Origin: Aequorivita viscosa
Lineage (GTDB): Bacteria > Bacteroidota > Bacteroidia > Flavobacteriales > Flavobacteriaceae
DNA length: 64,000 bases
Assembly: GCF_900106795.1 (NCBI RefSeq)
Contig: NZ_FNNS01000001.1
Location: 1 to 64,000 of the forward strand
Direction of reading: 5' to 3'
The notes under the pieces were generated by a model, which was not told the DNA's origin, made no database searches, and saw nothing but the letters and a program-made list of their open reading frames with translations. A program made the position numbers and the translations under genes. Below, piece by piece: positions 54,308 through 62,128 of the stretch. Position 1 is the stretch's first letter; every line of letters begins with the position of its first letter.

Positions 54308-54568
54308 AGGTTTTGTAAACCTTGCAGGACAAGCCGTTGTATTTCGTGCTTCCCTTCAGTCTTGTTTCTAAATAATTTCGCTCATATTACGCAAATAAAA
54401 CACATTCAAATTCGTGTATTCGTGGTAAAAGCAATTCCTTTTTCTGATAAAGACCTACAAGGTTTTGAAAACCTTGCAGGACAGGCTGTCGTGTTTCGTG
54501 CTTCCCTTCAGTCTTGTTTCTAAATTATTTCGCTCATATTACGCAAATAAAACACATTCAAATTCGTG
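54308..54568. repeat. Two 109-bp direct repeats
   Basis: Copies at 54308-54416 and 54460-54568. Each starts AGGTTTTG(A/T)AAACCTTGCAGG, itself palindromic, continues through TTCGTGCTTCCCTTCAGTC and ends ACACATTCAAATTCGTG. They differ at a handful of positions. Copy spacing is 152 bp. Confidence 0.9.
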
Positions 54569-54595
54569 AACCTGCCCGTCCGGCAGGCGGGTTCG
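54569..54595. repeat. GC-rich palindrome
   Basis: GAACCTGCCCG pairs with CGGGTTC around CCGGCAGG, giving a compact hairpin just before the tsaC-like stop. Confidence 0.6.
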
Positions 54596-54604
54596 TGGCA
54601 ATTC

Positions 54605-55165
54605 TTACTTCCGAATCACCGTCACCGAACCATCGTTTTTTAACTTGATGATAGCCGAAGGTTTCCCCGATTTTTTATCGCGGTGCAAATTTACAACATA
54701 GTCTACGCCTTCCAAAATTAAAGGGTCTATTTCGGCAAAGCTTTGTGGGGTGTTTGATCCACTAATGTTTGCTGAGGTTGAAACAAGGGGTCTGCGCAAC
54801 TTTCGTATTAACTTTTTACAGAAATCATCTTTTGCTACCCGAACGGCGAGTGAATTGTCTTCAGCAATTATATTTTCTGCCACTCTAATTGGGTCATCAT
54901 AAATAATTGTCGTTGGTTTTGCAGCATATTTCAAAATATCATAAGCCACTTCAGGGACGTCTTCAATGTATTCGTTCAACATTTTGTAATCGTTGACCAA
55001 ACAAATCATCGATTTCTTGTCGCTGCGTTTTTTAAGTTTGAATATTTTTTCCACAGCTTCCGAATTGGTGGCGTCACAACCAATACCCCAAACAGTGTCG
55101 GTTGGATAGAGGATGATACCGCCTTTTTTTAGGACAGCTAGGGCATTTTCGATTTCATTTTTCAT
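54605..55165 (-). CDS. L-threonylcarbamoyladenylate synthase (TsaC/YrdC/Sua5 family)
   Basis: A 186-residue YrdC-fold protein. Family blocks are GGIILYPTDTVWGIGCDATN (residues 15-34), KKRSDKKSMICLV (44-56) and LVSTSANISGS (128-138). It makes the intermediate used for the N6-threonylcarbamoyladenosine modification of ANN-decoding tRNAs. It ends normally and lacks the extra C-terminal Sua5 domain. It stands alone; the closest neighbour, cca, is also a tRNA-processing gene on the same strand. Confidence 0.9.
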   Translation of the reverse strand: MKNEIENALAVLKKGGIILYPTDTVWGIGCDATNSEAVEKIFKLKKRSDKKSMICLVNDYKMLNEYIEDVPEVAYDILKYAAKPTTIIYDDPIRVAENIIAEDNSLAVRVAKDDFCKKLIRKLRRPLVSTSANISGSNTPQSFAEIDPLILEGVDYVVNLHRDKKSGKPSAIIKLKNDGSVTVIRK

Positions 55166-55410
55166 TGGTATAAACTATTTTAGAAATAGGAATATGCCCA
55201 ACTGTTGTGTTTACTGAAAATACTACAGTTTTTACGTTCGAGGGCATTTCGTATAAAAGTTGATTTCTAGGTTCATTAGAAAGGATTCAGCAATATTTTG
55301 TGTTGAATCTGGATAGGACGAGTTCTGAATTCACATTCTAAATTTTGAAAAAAATAAATTTCCTCATCGACGATGAATGCTTGCAGAAGTCTTTGCCGAC
55401 AAAATTACTA

Positions 55411-55418
55411 TATATTTG
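55411..55418 (+). promoter_or_regulatory. -7 box at the start of the glycan cluster
   Basis: TATATTTG matches TAnnTTTG, 26 bp before the first glycosyltransferase start codon. Confidence 0.45.
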
Positions 55419-55443
55419 CGAGACCAATCATTATTTTATTTGA

Positions 55444-56547
55444 ATGAAGGTTATACATCTTAACGGTTCTGGCAGTTGGGGCGGCAATGAACAGCAAATG
55501 GCGGATATAATACCCGAACTTGAGAAATTGGGCATAACCAATATAGTCATGGGAAGACCGAACGCGCCTTTGCAAGCATACTGTTTAGAAAACAACATTC
55601 CATTTATTGAAGCTAAGGACGGAAAATTAAGTCGGAAAAAAAACTTTCGTTTTTTGAAGGAAATAGTGAATTCAGAAAAGCCCAATATGCTTCATCTTCA
55701 TTCGAGCGATTCGGTTACTTTGTTTACGATTTCAGACTTGCTTTATAACTTAAAAACTCCAACCGTTTTTTCTAAAAAAGGAATGGGGCGCAGTATGAGT
55801 ACGCTGAGTATTTATAAATACAATTATAAAAACATCAATCGTATTATTTGTGTTTCTGAGGCTGTCAAAAAATCGATGGAGCAAGAGGTAATGAAAAAGA
55901 AGAACCGAGAAAAGCTTGTTGTTATTTACGACGGAATTAATGTTAGTAGACTAGTTCCTGTTCGCGAAGAAAACTTGAAAACACTTTTTAATATTCCTTC
56001 AGAAAAGCAATTAATAGGAAACATCGCAAACCACGCGCCAGCCAAAGATTTACCAACACTTTTAAGGATGATGCATCATTTGGTTTACAGTCTTAAAAAA
56101 ACGAATGTGCATTTGGTTCAAATTGGTGAGTTTACCGGAATGACGGAGGAAATAAAAGTGCTTCAAAATGAATTGGGTTTAATGGATTACGTAACGTTTA
56201 CTGATTTTCAAAACAACGCGACAGACTTTTTACCTCAGTTTGATGTATGCGTAATGAGTTCGGAACGAGAAGGATTGCCACTAACCATTTACGAAGCTTT
56301 TTACAAGCGAGTTCCTGTTGCTAGCACAAAATCGGGTGGAATTCCAGAAGTTATTGTAGATGGAGAAAACGGGTTTCTTGCTGAGGTGGGAGACTTTAAA
56401 ATGCTTGCCGAAAAAACAATTCAGATTCTAGAAGACCAAACATTGCAAGAGCAGTTTCGAAAGAATTCATATAAATTATTTATGGATAAGTTTAATGCCA
56501 GTAAAACTGCCGAACACACTTTAAATCTTTATAAAAACTTACAATAA
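55444..56547 (+). CDS. Glycosyltransferase family 4
   Basis: A 367-residue GT-B enzyme. The N-terminal domain has GSGSWGGNEQQMADII, the hinge region SSEREGLPLTIYEAFYKRVP is the GT4 donor-binding EX7E-type motif, and GGIPEVIVDGENGFLAE follows. The donor and acceptor sugars are unknown. It is the first gene of the surface-glycan cluster and is followed after 14 bp by a GT2 gene, so the two are co-transcribed. Confidence 0.9.
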   Translation: MKVIHLNGSGSWGGNEQQMADIIPELEKLGITNIVMGRPNAPLQAYCLENNIPFIEAKDGKLSRKKNFRFLKEIVNSEKPNMLHLHSSDSVTLFTISDLLYNLKTPTVFSKKGMGRSMSTLSIYKYNYKNINRIICVSEAVKKSMEQEVMKKKNREKLVVIYDGINVSRLVPVREENLKTLFNIPSEKQLIGNIANHAPAKDLPTLLRMMHHLVYSLKKTNVHLVQIGEFTGMTEEIKVLQNELGLMDYVTFTDFQNNATDFLPQFDVCVMSSEREGLPLTIYEAFYKRVPVASTKSGGIPEVIVDGENGFLAEVGDFKMLAEKTIQILEDQTLQEQFRKNSYKLFMDKFNASKTAEHTLNLYKNLQ

Positions 56548-56561
56548 ATATAAATTGCTTC

Positions 56562-57347
56562 ATGAAAACGTCTTTGTTAATTTCAACATATAACTGGCCA
56601 GAGGCACTGGAATTGGTTTTAATGAGTGTTAATAATCAGACCGAAAGTCCTGACGAAATACTTATTGCCGATGATGGTTCTAAGGAAGAAACAAAACAGT
56701 GTATAGCGAGTTTTCAGAAGAAGTTGACAATTCCAATTCGTCATTTTTGGCATGAAGACAAAGGGTTTCGTAAGTCGATAATATTGAATACGGCAATCGC
56801 CGCTGCAGAGGGAGATTATTTGATTCAGGTAGATGGTGATTGTATTCTACATAAGGATTTTGTAAGAGACCATAAAGCTTTGGCACAATCCAATGTGTAT
56901 CTCTTTGGAAGTCGTGTTAATATTCGGGAAGAGTTTCTTCCAAAATTATTCGCCGCTCAAAAAATAAAGTTTGGCTTTTTCAACAAAGGAATTAAGAAAC
57001 GAACCCGTAACCTTCGTGTTCCTGCATTCAGTAATCTCTATCAAACTACGAATGAGTTTTCAGATAAAATGAGAGGTTGTAATGTATCGTTTTGGAGAAA
57101 AGATGTAATCGCCGTAAATGGTTATAACGAAGAATTTGAAGGCTGGGGAAGGGAAGATTCTGAATTGGTTATTCGAATGATGAATAATGGTGTTTTAGGA
57201 AGAAGACTTCGCTATCGTGGGATAGTATATCATATTTGGCACAAAGTAAAGGACCAAAGCCGTTTCGAAATTAATGATACGATACAAGAGAAAACTCTCA
57301 TCGAAAAAAGCAAATGGTGCGAAAAGGGGATTGATAAATATCTGTAG
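56562..57347 (+). CDS. Glycosyltransferase family 2 with Glyco_transf_7C-like domain
   Basis: A 261-residue GT-A enzyme. It starts KTSLLISTYNWPEALEL, with the UDP/donor-side DDGSKEE and the metal-binding DGDC at about 91. The later half (HIWHKVK) contains NVSFWRKDVIAVNGYNEEFE and GWGREDSEL, typical of the Glyco_transf_7C-type extension. A paralogue lies at 60633-61511. Both have a WHED.GF.KS.ILN.AI block. The acceptor is unknown. The gene is in the same unit as the upstream GT4. Confidence 0.9.
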   Translation: MKTSLLISTYNWPEALELVLMSVNNQTESPDEILIADDGSKEETKQCIASFQKKLTIPIRHFWHEDKGFRKSIILNTAIAAAEGDYLIQVDGDCILHKDFVRDHKALAQSNVYLFGSRVNIREEFLPKLFAAQKIKFGFFNKGIKKRTRNLRVPAFSNLYQTTNEFSDKMRGCNVSFWRKDVIAVNGYNEEFEGWGREDSELVIRMMNNGVLGRRLRYRGIVYHIWHKVKDQSRFEINDTIQEKTLIEKSKWCEKGIDKYL

Positions 57348-57361
57348 ATAAACATCCTGGA

Positions 57362-58123
57362 CTATTCAATCTTTCTATACATCAACCAAAGATTTACATA
57401 GCGTTTAAACACTGAAAACGCACTTAAATAGGCAAGTATAAAGCCTTCTTTTCCATCGAGAATACCTAGCCTAAAGAAAAATTGATATCCAAAACGGTAG
57501 AATGGTCTAAAAAAGAAGTGATAAAGCGTTGGTTTCTTATCTTTTTCATAGAGCATAACAGCTTGCAATTCGCTATAATGATGCATTTTAGCTGTGTAAT
57601 CGTCAAAAGATTTATAAGTGTGATGTGGTAAATGATTTTTTAGTTTCAGCGTTTTTCCATTAGCAATTAAAAGTTCGTGAACTAAATTATCATTGTATTT
57701 ACAGTAGCTTTTGTTGAAAAAACGGATGATATAATCGTTTTGAATACCGCTATATTTTAATAGTTTGTCCATAAAGTAATAATCACGCTTAACGAAATAC
57801 CCTATTGCTGTAGGGTTTTTGGCTGTATGAATAATCTCGTCAGCTAGTTTCTTGGTAACTTCTTCATCAGGATCAAAAAAAGTAACCCATTCGTTTTTTG
57901 CCTTCGAAATTGCGAAGTTTTTTTGTTCTGAGAAGTTATTGAAAGGGCGCTGATAAACAGTGACTCTATCATACTTTTCGGCTATTTCTACTGTGCCGTC
58001 TGTACTAAATGAGTCTACAATAATGATTTCATCTGCAAACCAAAGACTCTCAATGTATGCTCCGATATTATCGGCTTCATTGAGTGTTATAGCAAGTGCG
58101 GAGATTTTTATAGGGTTTTCCAA
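57362..58123 (-). CDS. Glycosyltransferase family 2, WaaE/KdtX-like
   Basis: A 253-residue GT-A enzyme. It has ITLNEADNI near the N-terminus, ADEIIIVDSFSTDGTVE, and the metal-binding FDPDEEV where most homologues show DADE. This layout is like WaaE/KdtX LPS-core glucosyltransferases. The preferred start is TTG at 58123 (ENPIKISALA), by alignment with its paralogue at 58906. The longer frame would overlap the divergent deacetylase gene. A paralogue lies 0.7 kb away on the same strand. Confidence 0.82.
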   Translation of the reverse strand: MENPIKISALAITLNEADNIGAYIESLWFADEIIIVDSFSTDGTVEIAEKYDRVTVYQRPFNNFSEQKNFAISKAKNEWVTFFDPDEEVTKKLADEIIHTAKNPTAIGYFVKRDYYFMDKLLKYSGIQNDYIIRFFNKSYCKYNDNLVHELLIANGKTLKLKNHLPHHTYKSFDDYTAKMHHYSELQAVMLYEKDKKPTLYHFFFRPFYRFGYQFFFRLGILDGKEGFILAYLSAFSVFKRYVNLWLMYRKIE

Positions 58124-58180
58124 AAACGAATTGTAATTTGCGTAAAAGTAATAATTATAAGAATCATAAATGAAACAATA

Positions 58181-58885
58181 ATGGCTCGACTTCCTATTTT
58201 GATGTATCATCACGTATCCCTTGAAGATTCTAAGGGTTTAACCATTTCTGGGAAACACCTTGAAAGTCAGTTTTCATACTTAGCTGCCAAAGGGTATAAA
58301 ACCTTTCATTTTAATGAATTAGATCACTTTGGGAAGGTTAAATCCAAGAAAAATATAATTATAACTTTTGATGATGCGTATGTTAGTCAAATGCAAATTG
58401 CTGTTCCGTTATTGAAAAAGTATAAGCTAAAAGCTACTTTTTTTGTGCCTTTAGATTTTTTGGGAAAAACTGACCTGTGGAATACTTCAGAAATAGATGT
58501 TATGACGATTGAACAGTTACAATCTCTTGATGCTGATGTAGTGGAGTTGGGGTATCATTCCTTTTATCACAAGAAATATACTGAGCTTTCAAATGCTGAA
58601 ATTGAGGCAGATACACGGAGATGCATTGAATTTGTTTCAGAAAATAAGCTGCAATTTTCACCTGTTCTAGCATATCCTTACGGGAAATATCCAAAGGAAA
58701 AATTAAGAAGCAAAATCTTTCAGGAAATACTATCACAGAACGGAATTCAATATGGACTGCGCATTGGTAACCGAATCAATTCATTTCCTTTTAAAAAGCC
58801 TTATGAAATTGAGAGAATTGATGTGAAAGGGGAGTGGTCTCTTTTAAAATTCCGACAGAAAATTAGATTTGGAAAATTCTTCTAG
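58181..58885 (+). CDS. Polysaccharide deacetylase family protein (NodB-like)
   Basis: A 234-residue protein of the carbohydrate esterase 4 / NodB-like group. Motif 1 is IIITFDDAYVSQ with the catalytic and metal DD pair, and motif 2 is reduced: YHSFYHK where a typical protein has H(S/T)xxH. ILMYHHVS at the N-terminus fits the family. It would remove acetyl groups from a polysaccharide or lipid-linked sugar. It sits divergent from and between two WaaE-like genes, suggesting work on the same glycan. No signal peptide is seen. Confidence 0.85.
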   Translation: MARLPILMYHHVSLEDSKGLTISGKHLESQFSYLAAKGYKTFHFNELDHFGKVKSKKNIIITFDDAYVSQMQIAVPLLKKYKLKATFFVPLDFLGKTDLWNTSEIDVMTIEQLQSLDADVVELGYHSFYHKKYTELSNAEIEADTRRCIEFVSENKLQFSPVLAYPYGKYPKEKLRSKIFQEILSQNGIQYGLRIGNRINSFPFKKPYEIERIDVKGEWSLLKFRQKIRFGKFF

Positions 58886-58905
58886 TTAAACAATGATTAG
58901 CGAAG

Positions 58906-59643
58906 TTACCGAATTCCTTTTTGAAGCAGTAATAACTTGACATATCGTTGAAAAACGCCGTAAGCATTTACCGCAGACACGGTTAGTCCGGGAATTCCGT
59001 CAAAAATAGCTCCCTTTAAAATGTATGAGCTAAAAAAGCGATATCCGGGTTTGAAAAATAGGTGGAGCCACGTTGTTTTTTTGTTTCTTTTATATAAGTT
59101 TTCTGCTTGAAACCATGCGTACGATTCTTTCTTCTTTATGTAATTGCTCAGACCTTTATATGTGTAGTGAAGCATTTTGTTTTTCAACTTGCCAACGCTG
59201 CCGCTACAATGTAATTTTTCGTGAACTGTTCCTGTAAAATGCGCCCCTTCTCGTTTTACTAAGCGCAAAACATCATCACTATGATTGTATAAAAACCGAT
59301 TCATATAGAAATGAGGGAAATTTATTAAGTACCCAGCATGCAAAGGGTTTTTAATAGTTTCCAGTATTTCCTCTTCTAGGGAATGTGTCACCCGTTCGTC
59401 TGCATCTAAAAATAGGATCCAATCGCCTGTAGCCTCTTTAATTGCAAAATTTTTCTGATTCGAAAAGTTATCAAATGCTCGTTGTAGAAACTTAGTTGCA
59501 TGTTTTTTTGCAATTTCAGGGGTTTTATCAGCGCTGAAGGAATCGACAACAATTATTTCATCGGCAAAAGAAACAGAAAACAGTGCATCTTCAAGATAAG
59601 CTTCTTCGTTGAATGTGGGGATTATTACTGTGAGTTTGGGCAT
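58906..59643 (-). CDS. Glycosyltransferase family 2, WaaE/KdtX-like (paralogue)
   Basis: A 245-residue GT-A enzyme, clearly related to the one at 57362-58123: ADEIIVVDSFSADKTPE, FSNQKNFAI and the metal-binding LDADERV. The family adds core sugars to lipopolysaccharide. The C-terminal third contains KPGYRFFSSYILKGAIFDG, corresponding to the paralogue's RPFYRFGYQFFFRLGILDG. It is convergent with the deacetylase gene, 20 bp apart, and has no partner downstream. Confidence 0.88.
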   Translation of the reverse strand: MPKLTVIIPTFNEEAYLEDALFSVSFADEIIVVDSFSADKTPEIAKKHATKFLQRAFDNFSNQKNFAIKEATGDWILFLDADERVTHSLEEEILETIKNPLHAGYLINFPHFYMNRFLYNHSDDVLRLVKREGAHFTGTVHEKLHCSGSVGKLKNKMLHYTYKGLSNYIKKKESYAWFQAENLYKRNKKTTWLHLFFKPGYRFFSSYILKGAIFDGIPGLTVSAVNAYGVFQRYVKLLLLQKGIR

Positions 59644-59759
59644 ATTTTGTGATAAAGAAACTAGTTATTGCGTAGTGTTGCATGTTAGTTGTCGACTTAG
59701 CACGCTACATTTCAGGTGTTTTTACTTAATAGATTGAGTCTTGTTACAAAAATACTTTT

Positions 59760-60017
59760 TTAGTCATAATGAAATCTGCATTTCGCAATCAATATTTCAC
59801 CTTCATTATATCGGTAAATCAATCGATGTTCGCTATCAATTGGTCTTGACCAAAATCCAGCATATTTATGTTTTAAAGGCTCAGGTTTTCCAATTCCATC
59901 AAAAGGATTTCGCGCAATGTCTTTTAAAATTTCATTTATTTTTTTTAGCTTTTTTTTGTCCGTTTTCTGCCAATATAAATAATCTTCCCAAGACTCGTCA
60001 ACGAAAATATACTTCAT
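59760..60017 (-). CDS. yoeB: YoeB-family mRNA interferase toxin
   Basis: An 85-residue RelE/YoeB-type toxin. It starts YIFVDESWEDYLYWQKTDKK and ends with HRLIYRYNEGEILIAKCRFHYD, and the family's catalytic residues (Glu near the middle, Arg in SRPIDSEHRLIY, and the terminal H-Y) are in place. YoeB cleaves mRNA at the ribosome. It starts 1 bp after the antitoxin stop codon, and the pair is translated together. The pair interrupts an otherwise glycan-related gene cluster. Confidence 0.92.
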   Translation of the reverse strand: MKYIFVDESWEDYLYWQKTDKKKLKKINEILKDIARNPFDGIGKPEPLKHKYAGFWSRPIDSEHRLIYRYNEGEILIAKCRFHYD

Positions 60018-60018
60018 T

Positions 60019-60273
60019 TCAATCTTCTATTAGATCCTTGTTAAAAGTCTTGCCTTGCTTAAGTTTGTCAATTGCGGAATCTAATCTTAATTCATTATTT
60101 CGAGAAGACAATTCGTGATTTGTAGCCATTAAAGAATTGTATTCTTGTAAAGACATGACTACAATTCCAGAATCTTTCCCACGATTTATAATCAATGTCT
60201 CAAAGTTCTTAATTACTCTGTCCAAATAGGTTTTCATATCCTTTCTAAAATCAGAAACAGTTGTTATTTGCAT
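60019..60273 (-). CDS. yefM: YefM/Phd-family antitoxin
   Basis: An 84-residue antitoxin. It begins QITTVSDFRKDMKTYLDRVI, the Phd/YefM DNA-binding fold, and shows GIVVMSLQEYNSLMATNHEL, typical of YefM. The acidic C-terminus (KTFNKDLIED) binds the toxin. The ATG at 60273 is used; the longer frame starts in DNA that overlaps its promoter. A strong promoter with -33 and -7 boxes lies directly upstream. By family it should repress its own operon. Confidence 0.92.
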   Translation of the reverse strand: MQITTVSDFRKDMKTYLDRVIKNFETLIINRGKDSGIVVMSLQEYNSLMATNHELSSRNNELRLDSAIDKLKQGKTFNKDLIED

Positions 60274-60294
60274 AATATTGTATTTATTAAAGTA

Positions 60295-60325
60295 CAAATA
60301 TACGTACAAAACAAGCTTTTTACAA
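60295..60325 (-). promoter_or_regulatory. Promoter of the yefM-yoeB operon
   Basis: On the minus strand TTG at 60325-60323 is followed by exactly 20 bp and then TATATTTG (60302-60295). This is a full match to the TTG-N(19-21)-TAnnTTTG promoter of Bacteroidota, ending 21 bp before the yefM ATG. Confidence 0.75.
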
Positions 60326-60433
60326 CTAATCTGTCGTATTGCTACCAACTTATAGAATGTCGCATCTTTTAACCACTATATTGAACCATTGATTCAATTC
60401 AACTTCTAAATATTTTTCACTGGCTGCGCCATT

Positions 60434-60559
60434 TTATCTAGATTGTTGAATTCGCTTTTCTATTTTGTCAATAAAAATTATCTTTTCGACAACGTCATTT
60501 ATCGAAAATTTCTCAGCAAACTCTTGTTGATATATTTTCAAGCAGTGTTGGTAATCATT
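60434..60559 (-). pseudogene. Remnant of an unidentified gene
   Basis: Minus-strand frame of about 41 codons, NDYQHCLKIYQQEF...KIEKRIQQSR, ending in TAA and preceded immediately by a stop codon, with no ATG. The amino-acid composition and helical periodicity look like real protein. It may be the end of a gene removed when the toxin-antitoxin pair was inserted. The family is not recognised. Confidence 0.35.
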
Positions 60560-60619
60560 TTATGAAATTTTATCTAAATTACAACTTTTATAAACCTAAG
60601 CCAACTTCATAAATAACTT

Positions 60620-60627
60620 TATATTTG
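60620..60627 (+). promoter_or_regulatory. -7 box upstream of the second GT2/7C gene
   Basis: TATATTTG ends 5 bp before the ATG at 60633; transcription would start at or near the start codon, so the mRNA may be nearly leaderless. Confidence 0.5.
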
Positions 60628-60632
60628 CAGGA

Positions 60633-61511
60633 ATGAAGCAATTAGACACCTCCATAATAATAAGCACTTACAATTCCACCGACTGGTTGAAAAAAGTGCT
60701 GTATGGCTATAATAATCAAACGTATAGGCAATTTGAAGTTGTAGTTGCAGACGATGGCTCCAATGATGAAACGCGCCAGCTGCTAAAACAAATGGAGACT
60801 GAGCTTTTTTATCCTATAGTCCACGTTTGGCATGAGGATAGAGGTTTTCAGAAATCCCAGATTCTCAATAAGGCGATTTTGAATTGCAATACCGAATATA
60901 TAATTATGAGTGATGGCGATTGTATTCCGCGAAAAGACTTTGTGGAGCAGCACGTTAAATATAGAGAGGAAGGTTATTTCCTATCTGGAGGTTATTTTAT
61001 GCTGCCAATGAATATTTCCGAAGCAATTTCAAAGGAAGATATTTATTCAGAAAAATGTTTTGATGTTTCTTGGTTAAAGCAACTCGACTTAAAACCTTCT
61101 TTTAAAAACAACAAACTTTTGTCGGGACCGTTGAAATCATTTCTTCTCAATTCGTTTACACCAACCAACGCCAGTTGGAACGGACACAACGCTTCTGGTT
61201 GGAAAAAAGATATTGTAGCTATTAACGGGTTTGACGAGCGTATGCAATATGGCGGACAAGATCGCGAACTAGGCGAACGGCTTGTAAACAGCGGAATTAA
61301 ACCGAAACAGATTCGTTACAATGCCGTGGTTTTACATCTCGATCATCCAAGAGGATATAAAAATCAGAAGTCTATTGATAAAAATCAAGCAATTCGAAAA
61401 CAAACGCGCGAAAAAAAATTGAAATGGACTCCTTTTGGAATTGTGAAAGAGGAAGTAGTGACTGAGGCTAACGAAGCTGCGATTGTCACAACCTATAACT
61501 ATCGAGAATAG
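60633..61511 (+). CDS. Glycosyltransferase family 2 with Glyco_transf_7C-like domain (paralogue)
   Basis: A 292-residue GT-A enzyme. It opens LDTSIIISTYNSTDWLKKVL, has DDGSNDETRQL and the metal-binding DGDCIP near residue 94. WHEDRGFQKSQILNKAI aligns with the paralogue at 56562. The later part has NGHNASGWKKDIVAINGFDE and GGQDRELGERL, the 7C-type end, with a YNAVVLHLDHPRGY stretch. It adds one sugar in the cluster's glycan; donor and acceptor are unknown. It is preceded by a -7 box and stands alone, convergent with a methyltransferase gene. Confidence 0.9.
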   Translation: MKQLDTSIIISTYNSTDWLKKVLYGYNNQTYRQFEVVVADDGSNDETRQLLKQMETELFYPIVHVWHEDRGFQKSQILNKAILNCNTEYIIMSDGDCIPRKDFVEQHVKYREEGYFLSGGYFMLPMNISEAISKEDIYSEKCFDVSWLKQLDLKPSFKNNKLLSGPLKSFLLNSFTPTNASWNGHNASGWKKDIVAINGFDERMQYGGQDRELGERLVNSGIKPKQIRYNAVVLHLDHPRGYKNQKSIDKNQAIRKQTREKKLKWTPFGIVKEEVVTEANEAAIVTTYNYRE

Positions 61512-61536
61512 GGCTGAATCCTACTAATTTGAATGT

Positions 61537-62124
61537 TTATTTTCCAGTTTTTTTATATACGCCAACTTTCCAATAGCGCATTTTTTCATCTGTGGTAACT
61601 GTCGTGTAATCTAACTCTTTCAATCTATCATCTTCTTTAAAATACTCCCACGAACCAGGACCTTCGCGGAAAATGGAAATTATTAAAACTCCCTCGGGGG
61701 AGAGGCTTTCCAGCATTCTTGTGAGTACGTTTTGTTTTTCAGAATCGTGGATGTAATAAAAAGCTTCGTTAAAAACAATTGCATCAAATTTCTGTTCTGG
61801 CTGAAACTTCATTGCATCGGCAGCTATAAATTTGGTTTTTGGTAAATTCTTTTTAGCAGCTAGCTTGATCGATTCACTTGAAAAATCCAAACCCACAAAA
61901 TAGGAATAGTCGTTTGGATTCATGCGTTCAGTCAGCACGCCTTCTCCACATCCAATGTCTAGAATACTTGGATTTTCAGGAGCAAATTGTTTTATCGATT
62001 CTATTATTTTTTGATAGCGGGCTACTTCTTTATCGCTTTTAAGATTATCCCATCTCCCGCTTCTATATTGGCGGTTCCATCGATGCATCCTACGCCAGTT
62101 ATGAAATTTATCTAGTAGGTTCAT
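61537..62124 (-). CDS. Class I SAM-dependent methyltransferase
   Basis: A 195-residue methyltransferase with SAM motif ILDIGCGEGVLTERM (about residues 55-69) and the acidic residue in VGLDFSSE. The short N-terminus (MHRWNRQYRSGRWDNLKSD) resembles enzymes acting on glycan or lipid-linked substrates. Its stop is 25 bp from the convergent GT2 gene, and the GT9 gene starts upstream with the stop 5 bp before this start. This spacing suggests GT9-methyltransferase co-translation. O-methylation of a surface sugar is a reasonable guess. Confidence 0.83.
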   Translation of the reverse strand: MNLLDKFHNWRRMHRWNRQYRSGRWDNLKSDKEVARYQKIIESIKQFAPENPSILDIGCGEGVLTERMNPNDYSYFVGLDFSSESIKLAAKKNLPKTKFIAADAMKFQPEQKFDAIVFNEAFYYIHDSEKQNVLTRMLESLSPEGVLIISIFREGPGSWEYFKEDDRLKELDYTTVTTDEKMRYWKVGVYKKTGK

Positions 62125-62128
62125 TTGT

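Larger units (their letters stand above)
54251..54604. other. Intergenic region built from a duplicated 109-bp sequence
   Basis: 354 bp without a gene. It consists of two 109-bp direct repeats, a short linker, a GCAAAGACGCCAAGGCGCAAAG-type tract near 54260-54280, and a terminal palindrome (54569-54595). Confidence 0.8.
60326..60632. other. Intergenic region with a decayed ORF
   Basis: About 300 bp between the toxin-antitoxin promoter and the next glycosyltransferase. It contains a 41-codon remnant at 60434-60559 and the -7 box of the downstream gene. Confidence 0.5.
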
